Under the pieces are notes generated by a model that was not told where the DNA came from, did no database searches, and saw only the letters and a program-made list of their open reading frames with translations. From Nageia nagi (lineage: Eukaryota; Pinophyta), in assembly GCA_050084985.1 (NCBI GenBank), contig JBITNC010000001.1:198710001-198774000 (forward strand): a stretch of DNA of 64,000 bases, in the 5' to 3' direction. Position 1 is the first letter of the stretch. Each line of letters starts with the position of its first letter. Shown piece after piece: positions 11,286-23,280 of the stretch. Both the position numbers and the translations under genes were made by a program.

Positions 11286-12623
11286 TATTTAATTGCTTTA
11301 AAAATTCTCAATATAACAAAGACAACATTTCTCCTCTATGGTTACTTATCATTAAATATTCTTAATTATTTATTAATTTCATTTTCTAGGAATAAACACA
11401 TAATCTTATTTCGACATTTTTATCGAGGAAGTTAATTTTTTAAAAGCAAACTAAATAGATGGGTATCCTATTTCCTAGGAATTCAAATTGTAGAACGTAA
11501 CGGACCATATGGGTTTCAAGATAAAGTCAAGATAAGTTTAGATCCACAAGTGTACATTTACAATAGGTAACTAATAAACCAGTGCATATTTTCAATCTGA
11601 AATAGGTTATAAATTATAATATATTATGTATTTTTTTTTAGTTGTATTAGATATTTCATGTGAAAGATTATCTAACATTCGATTTCTTTTGTAAAATTAG
11701 TTTGTTTTTAGAATTAAATATTGTAATGAATCTAATTTTTTGTATTTAGTTTTTAAATATTTGTTTAGTTTAAAACATTATGTATATAATAATGGAAAAT
11801 AAATTTATAAATTTTATTCTTAATATTGATTTAAGTGATTTACTTACTACAATAACTTATGTCCATTTTAAGAAAATAAAGAATATAAGAAAAAATTAAT
11901 TAAACAAAGAATAATAAATGAATTAATAAAATAACATAGATTCATAAGTCATTAATAAAATTATTAAGATCATCTAGATCTTGTAATAAAATTTAAAAAA
12001 TTAATCAATTAAAGTAAATAATATAATTAATAAAGATAATTTAAAGTCATAAAATTAATTAATTAATAGAATAGATTCATTAATTAATAAATTTATTTAA
12101 ATTATTAAAATAATTAATCAACTTGCAAGATGATATAGGAACACTTATGTTATTATCGAATCTTATCCCATGAAATGCTCAAATAAATTTCCAATCACTC
12201 AAAATTTCTTTGCAATATTTATTAGCTATTTTTTTCTTTTCCCCTTATAAATCATTTTCTCAATATATGCAAAATATTTATGTTTATTTTATTCCAAGTA
12301 CAATCATTTCAATTCCATTGCTCCTCACCTTTCTCAAATATTTACTTTCTCAAACAATTAATATCAAACATAGTTGGTACAATTGTATCATACCAAATCA
12401 ATTGATGTTGTCTTTCAAAAAAAAAATTATAAGTTTGAATTCACCAACAATAGCTAATTGTATATATTTTCCAAATTTCGACCTATGCAAAAAAAATTTG
12501 AATTACAATTTCGCATTCCTTTGTTTGTAGTCTTCCTCAATTAGAGCTACCTACATTAATTGTATATTACTTTTTTCCATCGCTATAAATGTTACCAAGT
12601 TTTCATTCCTTGTTCGATTGTGT

Positions 12624-12676
12624 TTCCTTTCCAACTATACATTAATTTCTTCCTTTCCAACTATACATTAATTTCT
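12624..12676. repeat. 27-bp tandem duplication
   Basis: TTCCTTTCCAACTATACATT and the following ATTTCT occur twice in a row, nearly identical. Confidence 0.8.
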
Positions 12677-12769
12677 TTCTTCCGTAAACATATTTTATAT
12701 ATTTATTCTTCATTATAAATCTTTCATGTTATATTAACAAAAAATTATAAAATATCTGTAACGGAATTT

Positions 12770-13150
12770 TACCTCTTAACCTTCCCCACGTCTTCCACAT
12801 ACGCATATTGCACAAACTTTATGCAATTGCTAGTTTATTCTCTATTTACTAACACACCTTGTGTGTGGTTAGTTTGAGAATGAGGTTAATTATTAAAGGA
12901 AAGTACCTTTAAAACTTTCCAAATGACGAGTCACAAAAACGCGTGCTTCTGCTGCAAGCGTCAGCTTAAGTTTTAATAGACGCCCTTGGGTACGAAGGGC
13001 ATTTACTGCCTTCAGATGTCCATGCCGTCCTTTTCCGCGTGTGCAAAATCCAAAACTCTATAATGCTCTCATCGCTTGGAGACTTTGTGATCGACTGTCA
13101 GACTTCCACCGTGTCCTCACCCCGCGGAACGTTCCAACTTTGCTACGGGG
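12770..13150 (+). promoter_or_regulatory. Promoter and leader start of the GATL gene (predicted)
   Basis: A TATA-like CTATAAT lies at 13058-13064, which would place transcription start near 13090 and give a leader of about 320 nt. Upstream are a CCACGTC word (about 12786), an ACGCGT core (about 12940) and an imperfect palindrome around ACTAACACACCTTGTGTGTG (about 12848). GC content rises sharply here compared with 11600-12700. These sites are predicted from sequence words only. Confidence 0.4.
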
Positions 13151-13151
13151 A

Positions 13152-13196
13152 ATGGCAACGGAAATAGCTGAAAAGTCTCTATTGTCTTCACAATGA
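13152..13196 (+). promoter_or_regulatory. Upstream ORF 1 in GATL leader
   Basis: ATG with a purine at -3 and G at +4 opens a 14-codon frame (MATEIAEKSLLSSQ) ending in TGA. It lies about 220 nt before the GATL start and could reduce or regulate its translation if transcription starts upstream. Confidence 0.4.
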
Positions 13197-13237
13197 AGAA
13201 GTGTGATTTGCGATCTTGGATTTATAACTTGAAAGAT

Positions 13238-13321
13238 ATGTCCTGCGTGGGTTTGAATACTATAGAATTGAAATGTATGACGTTCTGGAAGCCGGAGTTT
13301 GTAATTAATTTGGCGTCTTAG
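13238..13321 (+). promoter_or_regulatory. Upstream ORF 2 in GATL leader
   Basis: A 27-codon frame (starts MSCVGLNTIELK) ending in TAG at 13319-13321, 91 nt before the GATL ATG. Its start context is weaker than that of the first upstream ORF. Confidence 0.35.
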
Positions 13322-13412
13322 GAGACTGCAGTCATAAACGCGGTTCGAACAATTGCTTTCTGGGTCCTCTGTTTTTATGTTTGGCGAGGAGAGTTTAGTA
13401 ATTTCCCCTACA

Positions 13413-14612
13413 ATGGCGGTGAAGCAGAAACAAAGGTTACAGAAAATCCGTCGAATTCTATGGAGGTGGAACACGGAAAAGGGGGTTTCTGTGGTATTGA
13501 TACTGAGTATGATGATCGTAATGCAAGAACTGTGTGGTGCCAATGGCGGCCGAACAATGCCGGCGGCTGCTTCCGATATTGCAAATCGATTCCCCGATTT
13601 AGCGAAGTCGAAATTGCGCGGCGTAGCGGCAATGAGATCGAGTTTGCGGGTGTTTCGAGAAGCGCCGGCGTTTAGGAATGGAAAGGAATGTTATCAGGGT
13701 GGGAATATGGATTTGAAGGATGGGGTGTTGGGATGTTCTTGTGATCCAACCGCAGTGCAGATAGCGATGACGCTTGACGCCGCATATTTACGAGGATCGG
13801 TGGCCGGAATTCTCTCAGTTCTTCAGCACACTGCATGTCCGGAGAACGTTGTGTTTCATTTTGTGGTGTCAAGCCGCGAGGAGGAATTGAAGGCATGCAT
13901 ATCGGCCACTTTTCCCTACCTGCGCTTCAAACTCTATCATTTCGATGTGAATGTAGTGAAGGACAAGATTTCTGGGTCCATCCGGCAGGTTCTAGATCAG
14001 CCTCTTAATTATGCTAGAATTTATTTAGCAGACATTTTGCCGCCTTGTGTGAAAAGGGTCGTATATCTAGATTCCGACTTGATCGTGGTGAACGACATTG
14101 GTAAGCTCTGGAGAACCAATTTAGGATCCCGGGTATTGGCAGCGCCAGAGTATTGTCACGCCAACTTTACCAAGTATTTCACTGATAACTTTTGGGAGGA
14201 TCCTTTGCTTCCCAAGATCTTCGAGGGAAGGAACCCCTGCTATTTCAACACTGGTGTAATGGTTATGGATCTTGGCAAGTGGCGGGATGGTGGATTCACC
14301 AAAGAGATTGAAAGATGGATGGAATTGCACAAGAAGCGGCGCCTCTACGAGCTTGGATCACTGCCACCGTTTTTACTGGTGTTTGGGGGATTGGTGGAGA
14401 AAGCGGATCATGAATGGAACCAACACGGCTTGGGCGGAGATAATATGGAGGGTCGTTGTAGAGATCTTCATCCTGGACCCGTCAGTTTATTGCATTGGAG
14501 TGGGAAAGGTAAACCATGGTTACGTCTCGATTCCAAGCACCCTTGTCCATTGGATAGCTTATGGGCTCCCTACGATCTCTATCTACCATCTACCAATTTC
14601 TTGGACGCTTAA
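13413..14612 (+). CDS. Galacturonosyltransferase-like protein (GATL, glycosyltransferase family 8)
   Basis: Encodes 399 residues without introns, as is usual for GATL genes. A basic N-terminus ([15 protein letters not shown]) is followed by a hydrophobic segment (residues 25-37, [13 protein letters not shown]), giving a type II Golgi membrane anchor. The GT8 domain shows [13 protein letters not shown] (117-129), [13 protein letters not shown] (198-210), the metal-binding DxD in [13 protein letters not shown] (217-229), [17 protein letters not shown] (274-290) and the C-terminal HWSGKGKPW (361-369). All expected catalytic motifs are present. Family members act in cell-wall polysaccharide synthesis (pectin or xylan) using nucleotide sugars; the exact substrate cannot be read from sequence. 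I chose the ATG at 13413 because its context (ACAATGGCG) is the plant consensus. An in-frame ATG at 13377 (TTTATGTTT) would add 12 residues but is poor. Confidence 0.93.
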   Translation: MAVKQKQRLQKIRRILWRWNTEKGVSVVLILSMMIVMQELCGANGGRTMPAAASDIANRFPDLAKSKLRGVAAMRSSLRVFREAPAFRNGKECYQGGNMDLKDGVLGCSCDPTAVQIAMTLDAAYLRGSVAGILSVLQHTACPENVVFHFVVSSREEELKACISATFPYLRFKLYHFDVNVVKDKISGSIRQVLDQPLNYARIYLADILPPCVKRVVYLDSDLIVVNDIGKLWRTNLGSRVLAAPEYCHANFTKYFTDNFWEDPLLPKIFEGRNPCYFNTGVMVMDLGKWRDGGFTKEIERWMELHKKRRLYELGSLPPFLLVFGGLVEKADHEWNQHGLGGDNMEGRCRDLHPGPVSLLHWSGKGKPWLRLDSKHPCPLDSLWAPYDLYLPSTNFLDA

Positions 14613-15080
14613 AAATCCATACAACATCAGCCGAATGCATGCTTTTACTGCTATCACCATTATTTTTGCACATTTATTCTGTATTCAAAATGTCCACTAG
14701 CATATAGTTTACAGAAACTTAAATGACGTCAAATGGTGAAGAGTGTCACGCTTTCAAAGTGGGGTGAGAGGAAAGCGTTTCAGTCGTCCAAGTGATAATA
14801 AAAAGTAAAGAGGTTTCTAGCTTGTGGCAAAAAAACGGTTCATATGCAATGTCATTTGGAAGTAATGGAACTTTTGTGGGATTATATTTTTAAAGCAAGC
14901 AGATTTTCGGTGGAGAACTGTGTTAATCGACTTGTTTTGTATTTTGGAGATGAAAACTATACGATTATTCTTAAATTTGTGTGCAGTTTTTTTGTTAATT
15001 AAATAAAGAATGGTGGGGTAGATGGGGTGTGGAGAGACGGTACACGATGTTAATTCCTTTTTTTGAGATTGGAATAAATG
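14613..15080 (+). terminator. GATL 3' untranslated region with poly(A) signal candidates
   Basis: AATAAA-type hexamers occur within TTAAATAAAGAAT near 15002 and within GGAATAAATG near 15071, with GATAATAAAAAG near 14796. T-rich and GT-rich stretches follow. The end of the transcript is not determinable by eye. Confidence 0.45.
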
Positions 15081-16649
15081 TTGATGAAGAGGAGATGAGC
15101 TGTAGCACAATTGGAAGGCAGCAGGCATCATGCATTGTCAGCCTGTCTTCTAACGGAAATCATACTTAACCTCTTCCCTTCAATGCTGTTCAAACATTTA
15201 GTCGTCTGCCACTGCCATGCCGTCTTATTAACTGTAATTGCTTTATAGATCTGGAGAATTTTTGTTGTAAATTTGTGAGAGATTTTATGTAAAAAAGTTA
15301 AATATTTTTTCTCAATTTGTATGAGAGGATTTGCTTGAGTTTTAGAGAAGTACATTCAAGAAGATTTTAGAAAATTGAAAATTTTTTACAAGTAATTTTT
15401 TTTACGAAAAGTAAATATATATTAAATAAAGAAGTTTTACATATAAAACTAAGTAGATCAATTATACTTTCATGTGGAGTTATCAAAGTAACTGTTACAG
15501 GTTAGAATACAAAAAAAATATGCAAAATAAAAAGAGAGTAAAGCTTCGTCATGTATTAACATTGAGAGTATCATGTGGGTCATCTTGCATTGTGAGGAAT
15601 GGGAATATATCATCCAAGGATCAAATTTGAAGCTTTCAATGGTTTTCAAAGATATTTTTACCTTTCAAATAAAGGTGATTTAAAAATCATCACTCAAATA
15701 AAATGCACGTATTTAATTTTACCTTTCATCCTTTAAGGTTGATGTTAGATTTAAAATTCCAAAAGAAGGGCAACCTTCAAAATTACTTGTGAAAAAATAA
15801 TTTTAAAATTAAAATATGTAACTATAATTATTAATTATTAGATTATACATTACTAATTATTAATTATTATATTATAGTTTTGTTTTGTTAAAATAAATAG
15901 TTTACCTTACCATGCAAAATTTGTAGAAATGGTAATTTAGAGTAGTAGAATGCTTGCCAAAAATATGTTTGATAGATCATTTTTTGTCACAACAATGCAT
16001 GGAGGAGTGATAGCGTTACTATACTTGATTTAAATATTTGGGCATTTCTTAATCTCATTCCCAGTACTTTGGGTGTTCAAATTGTTGTCTATTTTTGGTA
16101 TTATTTTGGGATGCTTAGATTGTTGTTGCTCAAAGAGTTCATTATCATTATATGATTATGGTATGACATTGTTTATGTATAATTATTTTCTCATAATGTT
16201 GAACTAGTGATCTTGCATAAACACTTAGTGGATATGGTGAAAAGAACATAAAAAGGATATTGATTCACATTCATTTTCATACATTTTCGACATTTTTAGG
16301 ATGACATAACTTAATTTTTTTTAATCAAATTTGTACTACACAAAAAATTATCTGGCATATTAGATATGTACATTTCAAATAAAGGGTATGCTATTTTTTA
16401 AACCTTCACTTAGGAAGGGCATTCTTAAAAATCAACCTTAAATTTTTTTTGAAGCAACCCTTCAAATTTGATCCCTAATATCATCCATATTTTTCATTGA
16501 ATGCTTATATGGGCCAACCAGGGCCATCATTGTTGCTATTAGTACCCCAACCAATGATAAGAGTAAAAGTCTTTGGATGTGTATTCCAACCATTATTTTG
16601 CCTATAAGAGAAGGCATCTTAATCATTAAAGCACTTACGGACTAAGGAA
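15081..16649. other. Intergenic, nothing recognised
   Basis: AT-rich, with stops in all frames. A near-repeat of CTTCAAATTTGATC words near 15620 and 16460 suggests a diverged duplication. No gene or repeat family was identified. Confidence 0.45.
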
Positions 16650-17760
16650 GGTTAAGACAAGTGTCAATCAATTGAATTATTTCTTGCTTGCAGGTGAGGA
16701 TTCCTCTTGGAACAAGATCTCTCACAAGATCTAGAAGGTTCTTGGGAAGAATTCTCTAGCAGTACTTGACTAACACTACACAAAGCATTTCATTGATGAT
16801 CTACCAAAGCTCTCAAGTGATTGAGCTTCATAATGACTTTTTCAACTGACTTGAAATATAGAACTATGCATCAAGAAAAAAAATTAGACATTTATCAACA
16901 TATACAAAATCTATGGAAGCCTCATCCTTTGCAAAAATAATTTTGTTATGGGCTTTCCAAATATGAAAAAATATACTAATGTGGAAAATGTTCCACACTT
17001 ATTTTAGGGGCACAAAAAATCTTAGGGATCCTCAAAAATAGTATGTTTCCAAGTAAAGGAATTGGACATGCAAAGGCTGAAACAAAGGCTTAATCAATTT
17101 CTATACATCCTTGACCCTAAGACAAGACCAAAATAGGTGTATGATATTTTTAGGTGTTGTACAAAAGATGCAAATAGGATTCTCCATATCAAGGTAGATA
17201 AGATGTTGACCCAAGGGAAGCCCATGGGAAAGAAGGCTCCAAGCGAAGAAAGTTTGTTTGGGGTCTACATAAGAAGCTTGGAAAATTTTAAACCAAAGGT
17301 TCTAGTTAGAAGAAGATGACTCTAGAGCGCATTTCTGGTTGAGACGTTGCATCAAGGAAAGATAAGGAGAGAGCCACATAAAACCTAACCTAACTTTATA
17401 TTTCTTAAGGGCTTGTTAGTGAATCCAACTCCAGTCTTCCTACTATGTTTTCTAGATTTTCATGGGAATCTTAAACTATAAAGAAAATGGGATGCAATAT
17501 ATAACTACACCATACATTTTTTTTATCACTCATCTTCAAATTATGAAGTCGTTTAAAGTTATCTTAGGGAATCCTATAAGTAGAGAAAAAATTTGTAATA
17601 GTGGCAATCCCTTTATTGCAAAACTTATGTGCTCAAAATCGTTGGATTTGCGTAAGAGGCTAGCCTTGGTGTATGACAATTGAAGGCCACCAGATATTAG
17701 AATTGAATAAAGAAGCTTATTTCTATTTTCAAATACCATTCTAGTAGAGCCAAGGTTTGA
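16650..17760 (-). pseudogene. LINE (L1-type) RT C-terminus, zinc finger and RNase H remnant
   Basis: Read on the minus strand from 17739 down: SGGLQLSYTKASLL resembles the RT thumb motif SGLxxNxxKS. About 17320-17190 reads WFKIFQASYVDPKQTFFAWS and LPLGQ, then NPICIFCTTPKNIIHLFWSC, the zf-RVT zinc finger of plant LINEs (CxFC...E/N..HLFxxC). About 16960-16880 reads HIWKAHNKIIFAKDEA, resembling an RNase H segment (W..RN..IF). Several stops and frame changes interrupt it. The orientation matches the endonuclease piece at 9330-9740, but the order is wrong for a single element, so they are separate insertions or rearranged. Confidence 0.75.
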
Positions 17761-19602
17761 GAGCTTCCCATGCTTTCCATATGTTTTTTATGATGACCCT
17801 CCCTTGAGCATACTTTTTAACTTTCAATTATTATTATGATAAGTATGTTGTGTGTTGAATATGCTTAGTGAAAATTTAATCTTGTTATATGAATGATTTC
17901 TATGTTATGATATTTTATTTTGAGAATTTGATGTTGCTAATAATTATGTATTTTACAAGAATAAGTACCATTGTTAATGGGTCACTTGAATAGATGCAAA
18001 TAGATATGACAATGATGCCTCAACCACAAGGGTAGTATTTAAGCATTTAGGCATTGTGATATGCTTGCATGATTGAAGGAAATATGATCTTGTCTCAATT
18101 ATAAAAGAGCTCTATTAGCTTTATGCTACATTTTGTTTGTGCTTGTTTGTTTATGATTTTATTTTATTTAGAATTAAAAGGATTTGATCAGGGTTCATTT
18201 TAAGAACCCCTCCACAAACTCCCTTAAAACATTTATGGCAAATCTAGCTTAGAAATTTTTTGAAAATATTGATGATTTTTGGAATTTTTTAGAAAATAAT
18301 GGCTATTTTTGAAAATTTTTCAAAACTATTGACGATTTGACTAAAAAAATAAAATAAAAATTTAATTTTTTTGGCAAATTGGACCTTTTTACAACTCCCA
18401 AAAATAGCCATTTCCAATGTTGAAGATCCTTAAAGTTCACTATTAATGAAGATTTGTGGCTAAAGTGAACCTTAGATTTAATGCTTTTAAATGAAACTGT
18501 AAGAAATAAAATAAAACATAATATTAGATTAAGCAATTAAATAAAAAGGAATTTAACATGCATGGTTATGGTATCTACAATGCATGATTTAATTCCTTAA
18601 TATTAAAACAAAATAACAAATAAAAGAAGTGGCTAGTTTAAAATACTATATTGAACTATTAGTTATTTCTTTTTGTAAAAAGGAATTGCTCTCGTAGGTT
18701 TTCCAAAATAGTTATAAAAATTGAAACCCTGTGCTAGTTTCTTAAACTTCTCCTTTGCTCACTCTTTTTATGCAACTTATTTGGGGATTGAGAGAGGTTG
18801 TTTGTGGCGCTTGAGGAATATGGAAAAAAAGGTTAAAGGAGCTAAGTCTTGCATAAAATCATATTTCTAAGATCAAGTGCTCTCCTTTGAATTTATTCCA
18901 CTGGTTTGGATTTTTTTAAGGAATATATTTTATTGAAAATTATGGATTTATTATTTTAATATCAATAGAAACTGAGTGTAATCTTTTGGATTTTCATTCT
19001 TATTCATTACTAAAAAAAGAATGAGACTAAATGAATTAGTGTTATTCAAATTCATTTTATTGGTGAAAACCAAAAGTAGGAAAAAACCTATTTGAAAACA
19101 AGAAGGAATTTGAGTAGAAAATTTTGAATTTGCCTCTAAAAATAAATAGTTTTGTGTTATTATTGTTATTTTTTTTAAACTCATGTCCATAAAAAATAGT
19201 TAAAAAAATTGTTTTATATAAATATATATAATTAAATAATTGTTATTTTTTAAAACTATATATTTATATAGGGGAAATAATATAATTATAAGATTGTTTG
19301 ACCTTGTGAACCTTAATGAAGGGAAGGGAAGCATCGTAACTTGATCGACCATCCCCCATGATAGGGGATAATAGTGCAGTTGGGTTGGTTGCCCCCATGT
19401 TTGGGTAAAGGGAGGAAATGGCTAGAAGTGATGCCAAGGAAGCTTAATGAACACAAGCCCAACCACCTCTCTAGGGATTCAAATCCTTTTCAAAATTTAA
19501 ATTTATTTATTTTTGGTAAGGATAAATTTAAATTAGGTTTTTTAAATAGATACCTATTTTTTATTATCAATTTGAAACAATATTGGTAACATCCATTTGT
19601 TA
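17761..19602. other. Intergenic flank left of E2
   Basis: AT-rich with short frames only. Around 18240-18330 there are repeated GAAAATATTGATGATTTTTGG-like words. No gene, LTR or transposon signature was recognised. Confidence 0.45.
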
Positions 19603-20357
19603 TGTTATAATTTAATTAATAATTTATTAGGGTTATTTAAGATATTCAATTTAACCAAATAATGATGAAATAACAATCAATAGCAGTAACATGAAAGATG
19701 AAAATAATCCAAGATGATCTAATTGACCTTAACTTACCAAAATTGGATTAACAAAAGATACAAATCTATACTTTACTTATCGTAATGAATGAAGGTGATA
19801 TTTGACTCAAATGGAATTAACAGTGAGCTTCTCGATTTTGTAGAGCCACCAATCCATCCTTAACCTAATAATGTTGCTAGGATCCAAGCATCGTTGCTTG
19901 ACTACCATTACAAATTATCTCATAATTTTGTTTAATATCATCTACACACCTTTGATGCATAGAATATTGCACACAATTAGCTTGAAAGGATCATAAGATC
20001 ATAAAATTTAAAGCATAAAAAAATCTAGATATAATAGGTGGCGTTAAGTAACATCGATCAATAATGACACAATTATATTACCACCTATCAAGGATTTCAG
20101 ATCATATCATTAATTCTCATGTATAACCCTTCCACCTTTATAGACAGCAGGTCTAGTGCTAAGGCTCCTTCTTAGGCTTATGGTGCACATGGGCCAAGAC
20201 TCTTTCTTGGGATTATCTTCGAACCAAACTATTATCATAAAATACAAAGGTAGATGAGTGTACACAATGACAAGAGTATTAAATCACTTAAATAAATAAA
20301 ATATTACAAATACCTAAAAGGTGTATTTTACTTAATTATTATTTTTAAGTGTTAATA
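19603..20357 (-). repeat. E2 3' LTR
   Basis: About 755 bp, collinear with 46735-47486. Starts TGTTATAA and ends GTTAATA. Both E2 LTRs share a duplicated stretch containing CTTGGG that E1 lacks. Confidence 0.85.
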
Positions 20358-21360
20358 GATGCCCCATTTTGAATATGATTTGATAATTTTTGGATAAAAG
20401 AAAATCAAAGTATAAATTCAAAGTATAATAAGATAAGTAAGAAAATAATTCTTGGAAAATATCTTCACAATGGTAGCTTTGGATGCCCCAATTTTCACCA
20501 ATATTATGCCCCTTGTTTGGCTTGGTTGTGACATGATGAACTACTCAACATAGAAGCAACCCAAGACAAAGACAAAGGAACCTATAATCCACTTAAATAA
20601 AAAATATTTTCCATAAGATATCTCAAATATAGACATTAAACATCATATCACATGTATATCATGAAATAACAAGACACCAAAACTATTCTTGGTGGCTTAC
20701 CCAACAAGAGTATGATAAGAGATTATCTCTGGTTAAGAAGGACTTGTCGCATCATCTTAATGATGAGGTCTTACCAATTAACATAATTTTATGGGAAAGA
20801 CTTGGAGTATAGTAGAATTCTCATCGTTACCTTCACAAGCCACCATATTGCCATGGACTATGATAAGAGTGCCCTTCCCTTACAGAGACTATTGATAAAA
20901 GTGACATGAAAAACATTTATATGATATGAAAAGCATAATATGATAAGCATGATATGATAAACATCATACAAAAATTATAATATGATAAAAGATATGTATT
21001 TTGGTTATGACCATATTTATTAATAACCATGTTGAATCAACTTTTAAGTAATTGAAAAAATAATTATTGCAATATCAAAGATAACAATTTACAAAAGAGT
21101 AAGGAGTTATTCATATTACCTTCACTTACCCTTATGGAGAAGCACAATTTACAAAAAATGGTTGATTTCCATTTTAATAACACAACAACATTTCTCAAAA
21201 ACCTAGTGATGTTGTTGGGATTTATCACTTAATTTCCTTCAAGTTAAATTAGGACAAATATAGAAAAAGTATATTGCAAAAAAAGATGTTATTTAAACAT
21301 ATAATCATTCTAGATGCATCATATTTATTGTATTTCTTTCCTCTTTACCTTCAATGGTGG
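20358..21360 (-). other. E2 untranslated region next to 3' LTR
   Basis: Collinear with E1 285-1200, with a conserved start (AGATGCCCCATTTTGAATAT). On the minus strand this gives AAAATGGGGCATCT, a likely polypurine tract. No coding frame. Confidence 0.55.
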
Positions 21361-23083
21361 ATAATTTATATACCCCTTTTCCATAATTTGCAATGACAAT
21401 ATAAGGACCAATCTAGTTAGATTCAAATTTACCCTTCATTTCATCCTCTAGAGCTTTAATATTGTATGATTTTTTTTAATACCAAATTCCCTATCTTGAA
21501 ATCTTTAGGTTTAATCTTTTTGCTATATTCTCATTTAATTCTATACTAATATACTTGCAAATATTTGAAAGCATTTACTCTTTTTTCATATAAGGCTAAT
21601 CTTACTGTAGTCTATAAATTGTGTAAATAATAATATAAAAACAAATTAAGTATACTAAGATGAAACTTATTTAAATATACTAATAAATAAATAAAAAGTG
21701 TGCACCTTATTATGATAAGGTAATCCTTAAGGTATGGCAAGGAAATATAGAGAACTAGATTGTATCATAGACAAGCTTAATGGTGATAATGAATCATGCA
21801 AACCAACAATCATCGCCTCTTTTATCTATAGCTCTAGATTATAAGAGAGTATGCCATAGGAGATGTGTGAGATTTACTATGTCAATGTCTTAAAACCTGC
21901 ATAATTAGATCACACACAAAAGCATAGCATGTAATAAAGCTTAGAGCATAACAAATCCTTGAATAGATGGCATCTAGAGATACCAAAAGTATGATGTATG
22001 AGACAACTACCTATGAGAGAGATTTGATAGAGATGTCAAGCTAAAACTCCTCCATTTATAACTTACAAGAACATAGAAAGTAGTGAAAGGTGACTCATAG
22101 AAATAATATAATATTTTTTATATTCAATAAACTTTAAGATATAAATAATGATAAGTGATATTGCATTTAATATAACACATGGTATTTTCATTGTAATATC
22201 AACTTTATCTTGACATATGTAATATTTATTTTTAATATTTAAATAAGTATAAAATATGATTTATTAAATAATAAATCATTTTTAGGTGTCTACATTTACT
22301 TTCCTTTTATCTGCATAAAAAATGAGACCATCTAAAGACACATGTAAAGATGTGATTTCTAACTCTAGGGGAACAATAACTTCATCACCATACATTAAAG
22401 ATAAAGAAGTTGCCCCAATAACAATCCTTATACTTGTTCTATAAGCCCACAAAGCATAAAGTAATTGTTCATGCCAATCTTTACCATGTTTTGCAATAGT
22501 TTTACACAAGATACTTTTTATGACCTTATTAGAAGCTTCATCTTGACTATTACATTGAGGATAATAAGGGGTGGAAAATTTTCTCTTAATATGATATTTA
22601 TCACAAAATTCTTTTGCTTCATTACCTTTAAGGCTAGGATCATTATCCATAAATAATTTACAAGGCAAACCATACCTAGAAATAATATATTCAATTAGAA
22701 ATTCAATAATCTTACCTCCTTTTGTTAACATTATTGGGATAACCTCTATTCACTTTCTAAAATACTCTATGGCTATAATGATAAACTTATGGCCATCTCT
22801 AGAAATAGATAATAGGGTTAATATTTCTAATAAAATTAAGTGCCCATATAGAAAAAGGCCAAAGATAAACAATAGACTACAATTCATGTGATGTTGAAGG
22901 TTGAAGTTTAGCATTCTTTTGATATTGTTCACATTTTTTTACATGCAATTCACAATCCTTAAGCATAGTAGGCCAATAGTAATCTAGTTTAAGAAACCTT
23001 TGATAGATCATTTTAGCAATAAAATGTCCTCCACTTTTCCCATCATAGGCTTGGTAAAGAGATATTTCTACTTCATTTCTCAT
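21361..23083 (-). pseudogene. E2 integrase remnant, split by a solo LTR
   Basis: The N-terminal zinc module is at 22877-23083 (YQAYDGKSGGHF, YYWPTMLKDC). The catalytic core at 22295-22731 contains FMDNDPSLKGNEAKEFCDKYH, AEASNK-like QDEASNK and WAYRTSIRIVIGATSLSLMYG. Unlike E1, the Asp and Glu of these two core motifs are still present. The C-terminal end continues at 21361-21605 after the 689-bp solo LTR. The insertion plus a frame break at about 22750 disable it. Confidence 0.8.
21606..22294 (-). mobile_element. Solo LTR inserted in the E2 integrase
   Basis: Bounded by TGTAGTCTA (left) and GTGTCTACA (right), so the LTR in its own direction (minus) starts TGTAGACACC. Flanking copies CTTAC (21601-21605) and TTTAC (22295-22299) look like a 5-bp target duplication with one change. 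E2 sequence matches E1 across the join once the insert is removed. There is no internal region, so it is the product of LTR-LTR recombination. Its first 140 bp match 47646-47783 in inverse orientation. Confidence 0.8.
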
Positions 23084-23280
23084 TAAACATCTAATAATAA
23101 CACCATCATAAGATCTCCTAATAACAAATCACCAATTATAGCATATTTTGTAGCTAACTTTTTAAGCCTAATCCTTGCATTATGATCTAAGTCAATAGGT
23201 ACTACCCCATATTTTAAATAGGAAAAAATATCCCTATACCAATCACATTCATCAAGACAAGTAGTAGAAAGATAATGATA

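Larger units (their letters stand above)
9741..12770. other. Intergenic, no gene recognised
   Basis: AT-rich sequence with no convincing coding frame or repeat family. 10100-10900 holds short frames only. 11130-11285 is a distinctly GC-rich patch, described separately. 11600-12170 is extremely AT-rich. Confidence 0.5.

Noticed and set aside
11144-11435. Overlapping frames in the CpG-rich patch as a gene
   Set aside because: Frames on both strands are short, mutually overlapping and without any recognisable domain.
13353-13412. Upstream extension of the GATL frame
   Set aside because: It starts at TTG, not ATG. The only in-frame upstream ATG (13377) has poor context, while 13413 fits the plant start consensus.
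13058-13543. 161-codon minus-strand frame overlapping the GATL start
   Set aside because: Antisense shadow of the promoter and first exon, with no family motif.
14272-14700. 142-codon plus-strand frame overlapping the GATL C-terminus
   Set aside because: Out-of-frame shadow; GATL motifs are in the other frame.
18303-19190. Short minus-strand frames of 77-79 codons
   Set aside because: Low-complexity Phe/Leu/Lys-rich translations expected by chance in AT-rich DNA.
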